Shown one piece after another: positions 62,582 to 64,000 of a stretch of 64,000 nt of DNA; position 1 is the stretch's first letter, and the number at the start of each line of letters is the position of its first letter. The stretch comes from Candidatus Eisenbacteria bacterium (GTDB lineage Bacteria; Eisenbacteria; RBG-16-71-46). Position numbers and translations under genes: made by a program. The stretch is from the NCBI GenBank assembly GCA_020847735.1, contig JADLBL010000024.1:1-64000 (forward strand), in the 5' to 3' direction. The notes under the pieces were generated by a model. The model saw only the letters and a list, made by a program, of their open reading frames with translations. It did not search any database and was not told the origin of the DNA.

Positions 62582-63858
62582 ACGCCGTTCGCCCCCGCCG
62601 CGCAACCGCCTCCTCCTCCGCCCGCCGCCGGGCGCGCGGAGAGGGCGTGATGCTGACCGTCGAGGAGGCTCTCGCGCGCATCAAGGCGGGCCGCGGGCTT
62701 GTCGTCGTGGACGACGAGGACCGCGAGAACGAAGGCGACTTCGTGTTCGCAGCCCAGAAGGCCAGCCCCGCCCTGGTCAACTTCGCGGTGCGGCACGCAC
62801 GCGGCATCCTGTGCGCGCCGATGCTGCCCGAAATCGCCGACCGGCTCGAGCTCAAGCTGCAGGTCGTGAGCAACACCTCGCGCTTCGGCACGCCGTTCAC
62901 CGAGTCGGTGGACGCGCGCGTCGGGACCACGACGGGTGTCTCCGCCTTCGACCGGACGCGCACGCTGCGCACGCTCGCCCGGCCGGGCGCGAAGGCCGGG
63001 GACTTCACGCGCCCGGGCCACATCTTTCCGCTGCGCGCCGTGCCCGGAGGGGTGTTGCGCCGCGCCGGGCATTCCGAAGCGGTCCCGGACCTGTGCCGGC
63101 TCGCGGGCCTGCGCCCGGTGGGCGCGCTGTGCGAGATCCTCGCCGACGACGGGCGCATGATGCGCATGCCGGAGCTGCGCCGATTCGCGAAGACGCACGG
63201 GCTCGGCATCCTCACGATCCGCGACCTCATCGAGTGGCGCCGCCAGCGCGAACGCCTGGTGCGCCGGCTCGTGAACGTGACGCTGCCGACGCCGGAGGGC
63301 GAGTTCCAGCTGCACCTGTACGAAAGCGTGCTCGAGGGCGACCACCACGTCGCGCTCGTCAAGGGCCGGCCGACGCCGGGGCGCGCCACGCTCGTCCGCG
63401 TCCATTCGCAGTGCCTGACGGGGGACGTGTTCGGCTCGCAGCGCTGCGACTGCGGCGAGCAGTTGCGCGCGGCGCTGCGCGCCATCGCCCGGCACGGCTC
63501 GGGCGTCCTGCTCTACCTGCGCCAGGAGGGGCGGGGCATCGGCCTGGCGAACAAGCTGCGCGCCTACGCGCTGCAGGAGCGCGGGCTCGACACCGTCGAG
63601 GCGAACCTGCAGCTGGGATTTCCCGCCGACCTGCGCGATTACGGCATCGGCGCGCAGATCCTGGTGGATCTGGGCGTGCGGCGCATCGAACTGCTGACGA
63701 ACAATCCGCGCAAGATCGTCGGGCTCGAGGCCTACGGGCTCCAGATCGTCCGCCGCGTGCCGGTCGCGGTGAAGCCGAACCGCCACAACCGCCGCTACCT
63801 GGCCACCAAGCGCGACAAGCTCGGGCACCTGCTCGACCTGAGACTGGGGGAGACGTGA
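62578..63858 (+). CDS. ribBA: bifunctional 3,4-dihydroxy-2-butanone-4-phosphate synthase / GTP cyclohydrolase II
   Basis: 426 residues. A basic 24-residue extension precedes the RibB domain ([19 protein letters not shown]). The C-terminal RibA domain has the zinc cysteines in [14 protein letters not shown] and R-Q-E-G-R-G-I-G-L. It supplies both precursors of riboflavin. Start overlaps the ribE stop and the stop overlaps ribH, so the operon is tightly coupled. Confidence 0.96.
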   Translation: MNAVRPRRATASSSARRRARGEGVMLTVEEALARIKAGRGLVVVDDEDRENEGDFVFAAQKASPALVNFAVRHARGILCAPMLPEIADRLELKLQVVSNTSRFGTPFTESVDARVGTTTGVSAFDRTRTLRTLARPGAKAGDFTRPGHIFPLRAVPGGVLRRAGHSEAVPDLCRLAGLRPVGALCEILADDGRMMRMPELRRFAKTHGLGILTIRDLIEWRRQRERLVRRLVNVTLPTPEGEFQLHLYESVLEGDHHVALVKGRPTPGRATLVRVHSQCLTGDVFGSQRCDCGEQLRAALRAIARHGSGVLLYLRQEGRGIGLANKLRAYALQERGLDTVEANLQLGFPADLRDYGIGAQILVDLGVRRIELLTNNPRKIVGLEAYGLQIVRRVPVAVKPNRHNRRYLATKRDKLGHLLDLRLGET

Positions 63859-64000
63859 GCGTGCGCCACGTCCGGCCCGGGACGGATGCCGCGGGCTACC
63901 GCTTCTGCATCGTCGCGGCCCGCTGGAACGAAGCCTTCGTCTCGCGGCTCGTGGACGGGGCGCTCGAGGTGCTCGTGCGCCGCGGCGCGGCCGAGTCCGA
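63855..64000 (+). CDS. ribH: 6,7-dimethyl-8-ribityllumazine synthase, 5' part (runs off the window)
   Basis: A GTG start overlaps the ribBA stop (GTGA). The 48 visible codons include [18 protein letters not shown] and G-A-L-E-V-L, matching the N-terminal strand and first helix of lumazine synthase, with the substrate-binding W-N-E. The rest lies beyond the window. The order ribD-ribE-ribBA-ribH is a classical riboflavin operon. Confidence 0.9.
   Translation, partial: MSVRHVRPGTDAAGYRFCIVAARWNEAFVSRLVDGALEVLVRRGAAES

Overview
The window is a dense stretch of a GC-rich, Gram-negative bacterial chromosome. It opens in the 3' end of a 23S rRNA gene followed by 5S rRNA, and ends inside ribH. Signal peptides, lipoproteins, several predicted outer-membrane beta-barrels and a peptidoglycan transglycosylase show a diderm envelope. 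Two proteins end in or consist of a FlgD/Por-type immunoglobulin-like sorting domain. With the composition and the Sec-exported (clade II) nitrous oxide reductase, this suggests an uncultured FCB-type lineage such as Candidatus Eisenbacteria; that placement is inference only. No insertion sequence, prophage or CRISPR array was seen.

Layout. 1-5.3 kb: rRNA tail, envelope proteins, SppA-type signal peptide peptidase, a small cytochrome c. 5.7-12 kb: EF-G-like GTPase, YebC, ruvCAB, queA. 12-20 kb: acyl-CoA carboxylase beta subunit, a GT2 glycosyltransferase coupled to a predicted beta-barrel, YqeY, mtgA, a PP2C-type phosphatase, enoyl-CoA hydratase, MgtC-like protein. 20-27 kb, mostly minus strand: FlgD-like mini-protein, leuB-like gene, TPR/TonB-like protein, leuA-like gene, POT transporter, thiolase. 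27-35 kb: YjbQ, GNAT, a large secreted kelch-type protein, two unknown genes, 3-hydroxyacyl-CoA dehydrogenase, a double-YCII protein, archaeal-type phosphoglycerate mutase. 35-41 kb: tRNA-Leu and the tig-clpP-clpX-lon proteostasis block. 41-49 kb: class V aminotransferase with a SerA-like dehydrogenase, a CDP-glucose-derived sugar cassette on the minus strand, a membrane GT2, purA. 49-58 kb: Crp/Fnr regulator, hemerythrin, and a nitrous oxide reductase cluster. 58-64 kb: tRNA-Lys, a small anti-sigma-like protein, ychF, and an FMN-riboswitch-controlled ribD-ribE-ribBA-ribH operon.

The region most worth attention is 49-58 kb. A divergent Crp/Fnr protein without FNR cysteines faces a perfect TGAC-N4-GTCA palindrome just ahead of hemerythrin - lipoprotein cytochrome c - nosZ - nosB-like membrane protein - nosD - nosF - a cysteine-free cupredoxin-like protein - nosY. 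The cluster is bracketed by two paralogous cytochrome c lipoproteins. The second copy still carries the last 41 codons of a hemerythrin gene upstream, so a hemerythrin-cytochrome segment was duplicated to the far side of the cluster. No nosL or nosR is present; the cupredoxin-like protein sits where an accessory copper or assembly factor might be expected.

Regulation visible in the sequence includes sigma70-like promoters with TTGACC or TTGnnn -35 boxes, an FMN riboswitch with its intrinsic terminator, several long GC hairpins, and many 4-nt start/stop overlaps that imply translational coupling.
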